Origin: Pseudomonadota bacterium
Lineage (GTDB): Bacteria; Pseudomonadota; Gammaproteobacteria; Burkholderiales; Burkholderiaceae_C
DNA length: 64,000 nt
Assembly (NCBI GenBank): GCA_018241225.1
Contig: JAFEEG010000001.1
Location: forward strand, 434,001-498,000
Reading direction: 5' to 3'
The stretch's first letter is position 1, and every line of letters begins with the position of its first letter. The notes under the pieces were generated by a model. The model was not told the DNA's origin. It ran no database searches and saw only the letters and a list, made by a program, of their open reading frames with translations. Below, piece by piece: positions 1 through 6,726 of the stretch. The translations under genes and the position numbers were made by a program.

Positions 1-27
1 GCACTGAACCCCCGCGTCCCCAAGCGG

Positions 28-59
28 CCTCCCGTCCTCGCGGCGGGAAGCTTTTTTTT
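28..59 (+). terminator. terminator-like hairpin before first ICE gene
   Basis: A short GC stem (CCCG at 31-34 with CGGG at 44-47, extended imperfectly on both sides) is followed directly by a run of eight T at 52-59. This is the form of an intrinsic terminator for a gene to the left of the window. The stem is short and imperfect, so its strength is uncertain. Confidence 0.5.
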
Positions 60-84
60 CGTACCTCTATTGGAGATCACTTCC

Positions 85-450
85 ATGACTGTTCGATTCA
101 AAGGCACCGACCTTCGACCCGTGCTCGTCGAGGCGGCGACCAATCAGTGCCGCGTCATCCTGGTCAAGGACCAGGGCGTGTATTTCATGGCCGAGCGTGG
201 AGAGACCCTGCCCGATGGACGGCGCAAGACCATCGCCTACGCCGTGGGCTGCAACCCCGACGTCGATGCGTTTGACGACTGGTGGGAGCTGGTGCGCACC
301 GAGTTCGGCGGCGACGACTTCGGCGAGTTCTTCGATCTGCAGGAGCGGGTATTCATCCGCATCCTGCACAGCGAGGACGACCTCGAAGTGTCGGCCACCG
401 CCACGCACCTGTCGATGCAGCCCATGCCTGCTGCGCCGGCCAGCCACTGA
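85..450 (+). CDS. DUF3085-like ICE protein
   Basis: A 121-residue acidic soluble protein with no signal peptide or membrane segment. The ATG at 85 is preferred over an upstream TTG at 70 because GGAG at 72-75 lies at normal ribosome-binding distance from it. The order of motifs (VKDQGVYFM, YAVGCNP, DDWW, GGDDFGE) resembles what I recall of the DUF3085 family, found on conjugative elements and plasmids. That assignment is from memory, not a search. Biochemical function is unknown. It stands alone between two hairpins rather than in a tight operon, like the other genes up to 9 kb. Confidence 0.75.
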   Translation: MTVRFKGTDLRPVLVEAATNQCRVILVKDQGVYFMAERGETLPDGRRKTIAYAVGCNPDVDAFDDWWELVRTEFGGDDFGEFFDLQERVFIRILHSEDDLEVSATATHLSMQPMPAAPASH

Positions 451-464
451 CCTTTTTGCTTCCC

Positions 465-491
465 AGCCCCCTCATGGGGGGCTTCTCTTCT
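465..491 (+). terminator. hairpin after DUF3085-like gene
   Basis: AGCCCCC at 465-471 pairs with GGGGGCT at 477-483 around a TCAT loop, followed by a pyrimidine-rich TCTTCTTT. It begins 15 nt after the stop codon. Stem stability fits an intrinsic terminator or attenuator, but the tail is not pure T. Confidence 0.55.
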
Positions 492-582
492 TTCCCGAGG
501 ACACCGTCAATGCGGGGCGTCTCGGATACCGATTGCCGCTCGCGCGGGCGCGTGCCAGGCGCCACGCTTACCGTCATGTTCC

Positions 583-651
583 GCTGACACCCGTCAGCAG
601 CATGCCCAGGCAGTCTCGATCTTCAAGACTGCGACGCGGTTCCGACCGCGT
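583..651 (+). ncRNA. structured leader RNA, copy 1 (radC-RNA-like)
   Basis: Three consecutive hairpins: GCTGAC 583-588 with GTCAGC 593-598; GCAGTCT 610-616 with AGACTGC 626-632; ACGCGGT 634-640 with ACCGCGT 645-651 around a TCCG loop. The unpaired linker ATGCCCAGG (602-610) and the loop core CTTCA are repeated in a second copy at 4197-4262, where the stems differ by compensatory changes. That argues for a conserved RNA rather than a peptide. It lies in the 360-nt leader of the DUF3577 gene. Position and layout fit the radC RNA motif described upstream of ICE genes, but I could not test this. The RNA may extend from about 540 to 700. Confidence 0.6.
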
Positions 652-810
652 TGATCACACCAGTTCGCTCCGGCATCCTAGCGCGAACGGCCATCGGTTC
701 TCCCGATGGTGATGCCACCCAAGCTGTTCCTTCAACCCACGCGGGGGTTCCACACCTTCCCCGCCTTGGGTCGGGTGTGTCTCCGCCTCTTTGTTCCCAG
801 GAGATTCACC

Positions 811-1374
811 ATGACCACTTCCACCGACAAGTCCTACTTCGACCTGCACATCACCGGCCTCGGGTATCTCAATCGCATCCGCGAAGTGAAGCCCAAGAAA
901 GGCGATTCGTTCCTGGCCTGCGACATCGCGGCGCTCAACGGCCCCAGCGATGACGTGGCCTACGTGCGTTTCGACACGCGCGTCTCGGGCTCCGAAGCGC
1001 AGCACCTGGTGCGCCGCTGCATCCAAGCGGTCGATGCCGAGAAGAAGGTGATGATCGGCTTCCGCCTGGGCGACCTGTGGGCCGACACCTTCACCTACTC
1101 CAAGGGCAAGCGTGCCGGCGAGCAGGGGGTGAGCCTCAAGGCCCGCCTGCTGTTCGTCAGTTGGGTCAAGGTCGACGGCAAGCTCGTCTACAAGGCCGAG
1201 CCCAAGCCGGCCGACGCCGACGATCGCGACGAACGCGACGTGCGCAACACGGATGTCCCCGCGACTTCCGCCGAGCCGCAAGCCGCTGCGTTCGAGCCCG
1301 TCCGGCCCGCCGCCGAAGCTGCAGACGAAGCCACTGCCGATGCTCCCGCATTGGAAGTTGCCGAGTCGTTCTGA
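811..1374 (+). CDS. DUF3577 (STY4534-family) ICE protein
   Basis: 187 residues. The ATG at 811 has AGGAG at 799-803; an in-frame ATG at 706 would translate the structured leader and is rejected. The start (TSTDKSYFDLHITGLGYLNR) and following FLACDIAALNG segment are typical of DUF3577/STY4534-family proteins, conserved in PFGI-1, PAGI-2 and SPI-7 type elements and usually described as ICE replication or maintenance proteins with an OB-fold-like domain. The last 60 residues are low-complexity Ala/Glu/Pro. Molecular role unproven. A long leader and a following hairpin isolate it from its neighbours. Confidence 0.85.
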   Translation: MTTSTDKSYFDLHITGLGYLNRIREVKPKKGDSFLACDIAALNGPSDDVAYVRFDTRVSGSEAQHLVRRCIQAVDAEKKVMIGFRLGDLWADTFTYSKGKRAGEQGVSLKARLLFVSWVKVDGKLVYKAEPKPADADDRDERDVRNTDVPATSAEPQAAAFEPVRPAAEAADEATADAPALEVAESF

Positions 1375-1379
1375 TCCGC

Positions 1380-1411
1380 AAGGCCCCGTTCCCTGGGGCC
1401 TTGTCTTCTTC
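1380..1411 (+). terminator. hairpin after DUF3577 gene
   Basis: AAGGCCCC at 1380-1387 pairs perfectly with GGGGCCTT at 1395-1402 around a 7-nt loop, followed by GTCTTCTT. It starts 5 nt after the stop codon, so it is a plausible intrinsic terminator. Confidence 0.65.
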
Positions 1412-1422
1412 TCACTCGCGTG

Positions 1423-1455
1423 CGCATGCGACCGTCGCCATGACGGCCGCATGCG
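1423..1455 (+). promoter_or_regulatory. second, long leader hairpin before DUF3275 gene
   Basis: CGCATGCG at 1423-1430 pairs with CGCATGCG at 1448-1455. After one mismatch, CCGTC at 1432-1436 pairs with GACGG at 1442-1446 around a GCCAT loop. It ends 20 nt before the ribosome-binding site at 1475. The outer arms are themselves palindromic, so it could also bind a protein dimer as DNA. No T-tract follows, so it is not a simple terminator. Confidence 0.5.
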
Positions 1456-1485
1456 TGATTGCAGTTTCGTCCGCAGGAGTTCTTC

Positions 1486-2115
1486 ATGATCACCATTCCC
1501 GGCCAATTGGCCATCAAGACCATCCACGGTCGCAACGGCGACTTCAACGTCGGTCGCCTCGCGACCTCCATCGGCGAGTTCGTCGTGAAGAACGCCGAAC
1601 TCGACCAGTACGCCGAGGGCAAGTACGAGGGCGACTTCGCCATCGCGGAGATTCGCCCATCGACGTACACCGCCAACGGCCGCATGGTCATCGAGATCCG
1701 CGCCCTCCTGGGCGGGATGACCTTGTCCAACATCGATGCCCTGAGCCGCGACGACGCCCACCGGCTGAGTCCGCAGGAAGTCGATCCGATCGACGAGGAA
1801 ACGCCGACCGCCACGCCGACACCAACGACCGCCCCCAAGGCAGCCGGCAGGAAAAAGGCGCGCAGCTCGGGCGACCCGCTGGTCGATACCACGCCGTTCG
1901 GCAGCGAACCGACCGCAACATCTGCCGAGGCTTCGGCCAATGCGGACGATGGCGACGACGCAGTGCTGTTCGGTGCGCTCTGGCCGCTGGGCGAGGTCGT
2001 CAAGCTCGATGCCACCGTGGATCGGCGCGTGCTGCGTCAGCAGCGCGACCGCCTCGGTGACCTGGGCTACGAGTTCGCTCCGCTGTCCCAGGATTGGCAC
2101 CTCGCCAGGGTCTGA
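1486..2115 (+). CDS. DUF3275-family ICE protein
   Basis: 209 residues, ATG at 1486 with AGGAG at 1475-1479. The first 90 residues (ITIPGQLAIKTIHGRNGDFN, then YEGDFAIAEIRPSTYTANGR) match the DUF3275 family, which in ICEs of this class lies beside DUF3577 genes. A low-complexity Pro/Thr/Ala linker (residues about 105-150) joins a short C-terminal segment ending in GYEFAPLSQDWHL. Soluble, probably cytoplasmic, function unknown. Alone between hairpins. Confidence 0.8.
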   Translation: MITIPGQLAIKTIHGRNGDFNVGRLATSIGEFVVKNAELDQYAEGKYEGDFAIAEIRPSTYTANGRMVIEIRALLGGMTLSNIDALSRDDAHRLSPQEVDPIDEETPTATPTPTTAPKAAGRKKARSSGDPLVDTTPFGSEPTATSAEASANADDGDDAVLFGALWPLGEVVKLDATVDRRVLRQQRDRLGDLGYEFAPLSQDWHLARV

Positions 2116-2155
2116 TCCGACCAACGTCCCACGTCGCGTTCTGCGGCTTACACCA

Positions 2156-2181
2156 CCCGCCGGGGTTCCTCCCCCGTCGGG
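2156..2181 (+). terminator. hairpin after DUF3275 gene
   Basis: CCCG 2156-2159 with CGGG 2078+100 (2178-2181) and CGGGG 2161-2165 with CCCCG 2172-2176 form a stem with one mismatch and a 6-nt loop. No T-run follows. It sits between the stop at 2115 and the start at 2215. Confidence 0.45.
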
Positions 2182-2214
2182 AGAACTCCGGCCCTTTATC
2201 ACAGGAGTCAGTCC

Positions 2215-2610
2215 ATGGGCTGGACATTCGTTCGTATGACGCGCGATCAGTTGATCCGCGAGCTGACCGCAACCGAGGACACCGAGCGGTCGCGCAATGA
2301 GGTCATCGACCACACGCTGATCGGCAACGTGCTCTGGACGGTGACGCGCGTCACCGCAAAGCAGGCCGGTGTCCTGGGTCTCGCACCCGGGGAGTCGGCC
2401 ACCTTGATCGGCTGCCATCTTCTGGAAAGCGAAGGCCGCGAATGGGGCTACAAGTCCCTGACCGAGGCCGAGCACCCGTACTACTACTCGTGCCCGCTGC
2501 GCTATCTCGACATGGCGCCGCAGCGCTGCGCCACCTGGCGCGCACGGGTACATGCCTTCCACCAGCAGCAGCCGACGCGCAAAGCGGCCGGCGATGCAGC
2601 CACCCAGTGA
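2215..2610 (+). CDS. ICE hypothetical protein (possible DUF6927-like)
   Basis: 131 residues starting MGWTFVRM, with a central WGYKSLTEAE segment, then YYYSCP and a Trp/Arg/Cys-rich C-terminus. The layout (MGW start, GYK motif, then a CP motif) resembles small ICE proteins I recall as DUF6927, but this is weak. No signal peptide or membrane segment. The ATG at 2215 has AGGAG at 2202-2206. The next gene starts 8 nt after its stop, so these two are probably translated from one message. Confidence 0.65.
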   Translation: MGWTFVRMTRDQLIRELTATEDTERSRNEVIDHTLIGNVLWTVTRVTAKQAGVLGLAPGESATLIGCHLLESEGREWGYKSLTEAEHPYYYSCPLRYLDMAPQRCATWRARVHAFHQQQPTRKAAGDAATQ

Positions 2611-2617
2611 GGCGCAC

Positions 2618-2887
2618 ATGGACACCATCCTGTCGTCCTTGCCGCCCGAGCTGCTTCGCTTCGTCGAAGACCAGCTGGCCAATAACGAGGTTTCCGACGA
2701 CGACGAACTGCGCGAGCACTTCATCGCCAACGGCCTGAGCGAGGAACAGGCGTGGCAGGCACTGACCTACCGCGCGCTGTACCTGCAGCACGTTTTCCTC
2801 GAAGGTTTCACGCCAATTCTCAAAGGCCAGGAAGCGCTTTGTTTCAACCCGGACAGCCGCGGCTGGGAGCCGGTGCCGAACCCATAG
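2618..2887 (+). CDS. small acidic ICE hypothetical protein
   Basis: 89 residues, MDTILSSLPPELLRF onward, strongly acidic in the first half (DQLANNEVSDDDELREHF). Start at the ATG 2618, just after the previous stop and with GAGG at 2609-2612; an ATG at 2594 would add eight residues overlapping the previous gene and is less likely. Family not recognised. The composition suggests a small helical accessory protein. Confidence 0.6.
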   Translation: MDTILSSLPPELLRFVEDQLANNEVSDDDELREHFIANGLSEEQAWQALTYRALYLQHVFLEGFTPILKGQEALCFNPDSRGWEPVPNP

Positions 2888-2928
2888 GCCGGCCTTCACG
2901 CGGCGCGCTTCTTCATTCCTCCCACCAG

Positions 2929-2953
2929 GCCCTGTTCAGCAGGGCTTTTCTTC
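2929..2953 (+). terminator. intrinsic terminator
   Basis: GCCCTG at 2929-2934 pairs with CAGGGC at 2940-2945 around TTCAG, followed by TTTTCTTC. It lies about 40 nt after the stop of the two-gene unit ending at 2887. Confidence 0.65.
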
Positions 2954-3024
2954 GTCCCATGCAATCGCGCGCATCCGGCCTCGGCTGCTGGATGCCGATT
3001 GCTCCATTCCGCAAGGAGATCATC

Positions 3025-3852
3025 ATGCAACTCGCATCCCGCTTCGCCCCTCGTTCCCCGGTGCTGCGCTCTGACCATCCGCTGTCGGACGAACAGATTC
3101 GCACCGTGGCCCCGTCCATCTTCGCGGACACGCCGCACGAAAGCCGCTCTGAACGGTACAGCTACATCCCCACGGCGGCTGTGCTGACCGAACTGCGCAA
3201 GGAAGGCTTCCAGCCGTTCATGGTGTGCCAGACCCGCGTGCGACACGAGGACCGCCGCGACTACACCAAGCACATGCTGCGCCTTCGCCACGCCAGCCAG
3301 ATCAACGGCGCCGAAGCCAACGAGATCATCCTGCTCAACTCGCACGATGGCAGCAGCAGCTACCAGATGTTGGCGGGCATGTTCAGATTCGTCTGCCACA
3401 ACGGCCTGGTGTGCGGGGACACCTTCGCCGATGTGCGCGTGCCCCACAAGGGCAACGTCACCGATCATGTGATCGAAGGCGCTTATGAAGTGCTGCACGG
3501 CTTCGACCGTGTGCAGGACTCTCGTGACGCCATGCGGGTCATCACGCTGGACGACGGCGAGGCCGAAGTCTTCGCCCGATCGGCGCTGACCTTGAAGTAC
3601 GACGACTCCGGCAAGGCCTTGCCGATCACGGAAACTCAAATTCTGCGGCCCCGTCGTTTCGACGACAACCGCGGCGATCTTTGGTCCGTCTTCAACCGAG
3701 TGCAGGAGAACCTGGTCAAGGGCGGCCTGAGCGGCCGCGCCGCCAACGGGCGACATCAGCGCACGCGACCGGTACAGGGCATCGACCAGAACGTCCGGCT
3801 CAACCGGGCGCTGTGGCTGCTCGCCGATGGCTTGCGTCAGCTCAAAGTCTGA
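3025..3852 (+). CDS. DUF932 (phage/plasmid-like TIGR03299-type) protein
   Basis: 275 residues, ATG at 3025 with AAGGAG at 3013-3018. The DUF932 pattern is clear: YSYIPTAAVLTELRKEGF, then an Arg-rich MLRLRH segment, IILLNSHDGSSSYQML, FVCHNGLVCGD and a helical C-terminus ending in the WSVFNRVQENLVKGG region. The family is widespread on phages and plasmids and likely binds nucleic acid, but its activity is not established. Length is usual for the family. It is a single gene followed by a strong terminator. Confidence 0.88.
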   Translation: MQLASRFAPRSPVLRSDHPLSDEQIRTVAPSIFADTPHESRSERYSYIPTAAVLTELRKEGFQPFMVCQTRVRHEDRRDYTKHMLRLRHASQINGAEANEIILLNSHDGSSSYQMLAGMFRFVCHNGLVCGDTFADVRVPHKGNVTDHVIEGAYEVLHGFDRVQDSRDAMRVITLDDGEAEVFARSALTLKYDDSGKALPITETQILRPRRFDDNRGDLWSVFNRVQENLVKGGLSGRAANGRHQRTRPVQGIDQNVRLNRALWLLADGLRQLKV

Positions 3853-3858
3853 GCCAAC

Positions 3859-3895
3859 AGCCGATCACGTCGAAAGACGCGATCGGCTTTCTTTT
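3859..3895 (+). terminator. strong terminator, GAAA tetraloop
   Basis: AGCCGATC at 3859-3866 pairs with GATCGGCT at 3881-3888, with an inner CGTC/GACG stem capped by a GAAA tetraloop, then TTTCTTTTC. It starts 6 nt after the DUF932 stop. It is a textbook intrinsic terminator apart from one internal A/C mismatch. Confidence 0.75.
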
Positions 3896-4031
3896 CAGCT
3901 CTCGGCCCGCAATCGACTTTGGAGACTCCGCGTCAATGCATACCTGCTTTTCGATTTCACCGCATCGGCGACAATCGATTCGAGACTGCATCCTCCCTGG
4001 CTTCACCTCCCTGAGCCACGCAGTCTTTTTC

Positions 4032-4061
4032 CGCCCCGGTGTCCCCGGGGCGATTTTCTTT
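4032..4061 (+). terminator. second terminator-like hairpin in 3.9-4.4 kb gap
   Basis: CGCCCCGG at 4032-4039 pairs with CCGGGGCG at 4045-4052 around TGTCC, followed by ATTTTCTTT. No gene lies between this and the previous terminator. It may end a short transcript, or act as an attenuator of the next gene, in this 515-nt stretch without a convincing CDS. Confidence 0.55.
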
Positions 4062-4196
4062 CGACACCCGGAAGACGCTGCAGTCGGTGGTATGGGGTTT
4101 GTATTCAACTCCCTCTCCGCGGAAACCGGGTGGAGCGCCGGGTCGGTTTTTCGCTCCCGCATCACACACGTCCGGCGCAGGCTATGGCCCATGTCC

Positions 4197-4262
4197 GTCG
4201 GTGTAGCCGACAACATGCCCAGGTAGCCCTGACCTTCAAGGCTACGGTGCGTTGCGACGCAC
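4197..4262 (+). ncRNA. structured leader RNA, copy 2 (radC-RNA-like)
   Basis: The same three-hairpin arrangement as at 583-651: GTCGG 4197-4201 with CCGAC 4207-4211; GTAGCC 4223-4228 with GGCTAC 4240-4245; GTGCGT 4247-4252 with ACGCAC 4257-4262. The linker ATGCCCAGG and loop CTTCAA are identical to copy 1, while stem bases differ in pairs (C-G to T-A and T-A to C-G in the middle stem). It lies about 105 nt before the start of the next gene, in its leader. Candidate radC RNA; the class is inferred, the structure is read from sequence. Confidence 0.6.
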
Positions 4263-4367
4263 GGTCTGATTCTTCACCACGACGTTCATCTCGTCTTCTT
4301 CCATCCCCTTGGGGCAGTGACTGCCCTCGCGGGTGGTGCTGTCTCCGCTCACTTCGAGGACATCACC

Positions 4368-5024
4368 ATGCCCGCACCTTCTTCCCCCAAGACGCTCTAT
4401 CGCATCGACGAATGCCCCGACCTGATGGCCGATGGCGTCGTCGGTGACGAGAACGGCAACCTGGTCTTCATCTCCCTCTGGGCGCGCGACACCGCCGTCC
4501 AGGAATTTCTGGCCCGCCTCACCCTGGGCCGGGACGAACAGGGACTGGATCAGTTCCACATCATCACCGAGCAGAGCGCCAGCATCCCGGTCTTCGTCGG
4601 CAACGTCGAGAACCTGGAGAAACGCAGCGCACGCGCCTACCGGCGCACGCTGTTCGGCTCGCTGACCAACATCTGGCTGTTCGATCGGCGCTGCGTCAAG
4701 CCCGACAAGGCCAACGCCAGCGCGCTGGCGCTCCTGCCTCGCGATTCCACGCACCGGCTCGACCGGCTGTGGACGCTGGTGCGGGATACCTGTCCGCTGC
4801 CGCTTCTCGATCCCTGGCGCGATTGCGTGCTGGAGCTGCTGCAGGCGAAGTCGATGCTGACGCGCCTGCCGTTCGCCCTTGGGCCTCTGGAAGGCCATCG
4901 GCTCGCCATCGACGTACCGACGCTGACCCAGGTGCTGGGCGGCCTGATCCGCAGCGGCGCGCTCGTCGCCGGCACGCCCGCCAGCCGCATCCCCTCGGCG
5001 CAACCGCTCGAAGCGGTGGTTTGA
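4368..5024 (+). CDS. ICE hypothetical protein
   Basis: 218 residues, ATG at 4368 with GAGGA at 4356-4360. The protein is soluble and mixed alpha/beta (LYRIDECPDLMADGVVGDEN, VFISLWARDTAVQEFLARL, LDRLWTLVRDTCPLPLLDPW). I do not recognise a named domain. It is preceded by the second structured RNA leader and followed by a hairpin, as for the other genes of this region. The ICE neighbourhood suggests an accessory role in DNA processing, which is inference only. Confidence 0.7.
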   Translation: MPAPSSPKTLYRIDECPDLMADGVVGDENGNLVFISLWARDTAVQEFLARLTLGRDEQGLDQFHIITEQSASIPVFVGNVENLEKRSARAYRRTLFGSLTNIWLFDRRCVKPDKANASALALLPRDSTHRLDRLWTLVRDTCPLPLLDPWRDCVLELLQAKSMLTRLPFALGPLEGHRLAIDVPTLTQVLGGLIRSGALVAGTPASRIPSAQPLEAVV

Positions 5025-5035
5025 GGTTTCTTCAC

Positions 5036-5059
5036 CGGACATGCAGACGCGCATGTCCG
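5036..5059 (+). promoter_or_regulatory. hairpin before methyltransferase gene
   Basis: CGGACATGC at 5036-5044 pairs perfectly with GCATGTCCG at 5051-5059 around a 6-nt loop. There is no T-run. It lies 12 nt after the previous stop and about 20 nt before the next ribosome-binding site. Confidence 0.5.
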
Positions 5060-5091
5060 CATCCCTTCATCTTCAATGCCAGGAGATTCCC

Positions 5092-6207
5092 ATGGCCCTC
5101 ATGTTCCCGCGGCTCGCCCGCAACTTCGTCAAGAACGGGTACTTCCCCACGGATGAACCCACGCTCGAAAGAGCACTCGCCGCACTGGCGCCCGCCGAAA
5201 CCTCGGCCGGGCCGCTGTGCATCCTCGATCCCTGCGCCGGCGAAGGCGTGGCGATTGCCGAAGCCGCGCACGCCCTCGGGCGCGAGCGAGTCCAGGCCTT
5301 CGCCGTCGAGTACGAGGCCGAGCGTGCACGCCATGCCCGGCAACTGGTCGATCGCTGCATCCACGGCGACCTGATGGACACGCTGATCAGCCGGCAGAGC
5401 TTCGGCCTGCTGTGGCTCAACCCGCCGTATGGCGACCTGTCCAAGGACACCAACGGCAACGTCGGCTACCAAGGTCAGGGCCGCGCACGGCTGGAAAAGC
5501 TGTTCTACCAGAAGGCGCTGCCGCTACTGCAGTACGGCGGCGTGCTGATCTACATCGTGCCGCACTACGTGCTCGACGCCGAACTGGTCGGATGGCTGAC
5601 CCGGCACTTCGCCGAGCTGCGCATCTACCGCGCGGTGGACACGCAGTTCAGGCAGGTCGTGATCTTCGGTCGCAAGGTTCGCCAGCGCGACCAGGTGTCG
5701 GATTCGGTCAAGGCCACGCGCGCACTGCTGCTGCAGATCGGGCAAGGCGACGCCGAAGCGGAAGAGCTGCCGGTCGAATGGCCGTTTCTGCCGTACACGG
5801 TGCCTGCCACGGCCGAGCCGGAGCACTTCTACCGCGTGACGATGGAGCCCGAGCAGTTCGCCGAGGAAGTCGGCCGGCTGCAAGGGCTCTGGCCGACGCT
5901 CGACACGCACTTGGGCGCCGCGCAGCAGTCGCTGCGGCCCCCGGCGCGAGGTTTATCGCATTGGCATCTCGCCTTGGCGCTCGCCGCGGGTGCGATCTCC
6001 GGCGTAGTGAAGTCCAAGACGGGCCGTGTGCTCGTCGTCAAGGGCGACACCCACAAGGAGAAGACCTTGCACACCGAGTACACCGAGCGCGATGACGGTT
6101 CCGTGGCGGAGACGCGCATCCTGACCGACAAGTTCGTGCCGGTCATCCGCGCCTGGGACATGACACCAGGCTCGCCGACCTGCGGCGAGGTGCTGACCAT
6201 CCGCTGA
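5092..6207 (+). CDS. DUF6094-type adenine-specific DNA methyltransferase
   Basis: 371 residues, ATG at 5092 with AGGAG at 5081-5085. The Rossmann SAM-binding motif is at residues about 43-53 (ILDPCAGEGVA) and the catalytic motif IV NPPYG at about 109-113, which together identify an amino (N6-adenine type) methyltransferase. YIVPHYVLD follows as motif V/VI. No target-recognition domain of a restriction system and no nuclease neighbour is present. Solitary enzymes of this kind on ICEs are usually taken to protect or mark element DNA. That role is inferred. Confidence 0.85.
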   Translation: MALMFPRLARNFVKNGYFPTDEPTLERALAALAPAETSAGPLCILDPCAGEGVAIAEAAHALGRERVQAFAVEYEAERARHARQLVDRCIHGDLMDTLISRQSFGLLWLNPPYGDLSKDTNGNVGYQGQGRARLEKLFYQKALPLLQYGGVLIYIVPHYVLDAELVGWLTRHFAELRIYRAVDTQFRQVVIFGRKVRQRDQVSDSVKATRALLLQIGQGDAEAEELPVEWPFLPYTVPATAEPEHFYRVTMEPEQFAEEVGRLQGLWPTLDTHLGAAQQSLRPPARGLSHWHLALALAAGAISGVVKSKTGRVLVVKGDTHKEKTLHTEYTERDDGSVAETRILTDKFVPVIRAWDMTPGSPTCGEVLTIR

Positions 6208-6260
6208 TCGCTGTTCCCTGACGGTTCGCCGTCGTTTCATCCACCACTCATCCACCCAAC

Positions 6261-6300
6261 GGGGCCATCTCACCCCGCCGGGTGTCGTGGCCCCTCTTTC
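6261..6300 (+). terminator. nested hairpin after methyltransferase gene
   Basis: GGGGCCA at 6261-6267 pairs with TGGCCCC at 6288-6294, and inside it CACCC 6271-6275 pairs with GGGTG 6280-6284. TCTTTC follows. It lies 54 nt past the stop and just before the next ribosome-binding site. Confidence 0.5.
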
Positions 6301-6318
6301 ATCCAAAGGAGAAACACC

Positions 6319-6624
6319 ATGGCACTCGCAGTTCTCAACGTGGGGTCGCAAGCACGCTTTGCCCCCGGGCACCTGGTCATGACCTGCGGCATCGACGCGC
6401 TGGTCCGGCAGGGCCGACTCAACCCGACCCCGTACCTGTGCCGCCATCTCAGCGGCGACTGGGGCGATCTCGACGACAGCGACCGGCGGCAGAACGATGC
6501 CGCGCTGCGCTCTGGGGAAGATCGCCTGTTCTCGTCCTACCAGGTCGCACCTGACCTGAAGCTCTGGATCATCACCGAATGGGATCGCAGCGTGACCACG
6601 CTGCTGCTGCCCAGCGAATACTGA
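6319..6624 (+). CDS. small ICE/plasmid-related hypothetical protein
   Basis: 101 residues, ATG at 6319 with AAAGGAG at 6306-6312. It opens with a beta-rich segment (LAVLNVGSQARFAPGHLVMTCGIDALV), has an acidic middle (DWGDLDDSDRRQND) and ends in a hydrophobic strand. It matches my memory of short proteins that always precede the SNF2-type helicase gene in this ICE family and are often mislabelled as restriction subunits. No restriction motif is visible. Function unknown. Confidence 0.7.
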   Translation: MALAVLNVGSQARFAPGHLVMTCGIDALVRQGRLNPTPYLCRHLSGDWGDLDDSDRRQNDAALRSGEDRLFSSYQVAPDLKLWIITEWDRSVTTLLLPSEY

Positions 6625-6668
6625 TCTTCATCCACCGCGGCCACGCGCCGTTCTTCTCTTCCCACCTC

Positions 6669-6712
6669 GGGGCATGCCATCGCCCCGCAGGGGAGGTGCA
6701 TGCCCCATTTTC
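6669..6712 (+). terminator. nested hairpin before helicase gene
   Basis: GGGGCATGC at 6669-6677 pairs perfectly with GCATGCCCC at 6698-6706, enclosing CCCC 6683-6686 with GGGG 6690-6693. ATTTTC follows. It ends about 15 nt before the helicase start, so readthrough RNA would place it right against the ribosome-binding region. Confidence 0.5.
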
Positions 6713-6726
6713 ATTGGAGCATCACC

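Noticed and set aside
655..2730. 691-codon open frame on the minus strand across DUF3577, DUF3275 and neighbours
   Set aside because: It runs antisense to several well-supported genes with ribosome-binding sites. GC-rich codon bias leaves such shadow frames open, and its Ala/Arg/Gly-rich translation has no recognisable domain.
3936..4226. 96-codon frame ending in ...GVADNMPR in the 3.9-4.4 kb gap
   Set aside because: It crosses a strong hairpin, and its conserved end coincides with the linker of the structured RNA. The similarity between the two leaders is better explained by RNA than by peptide.
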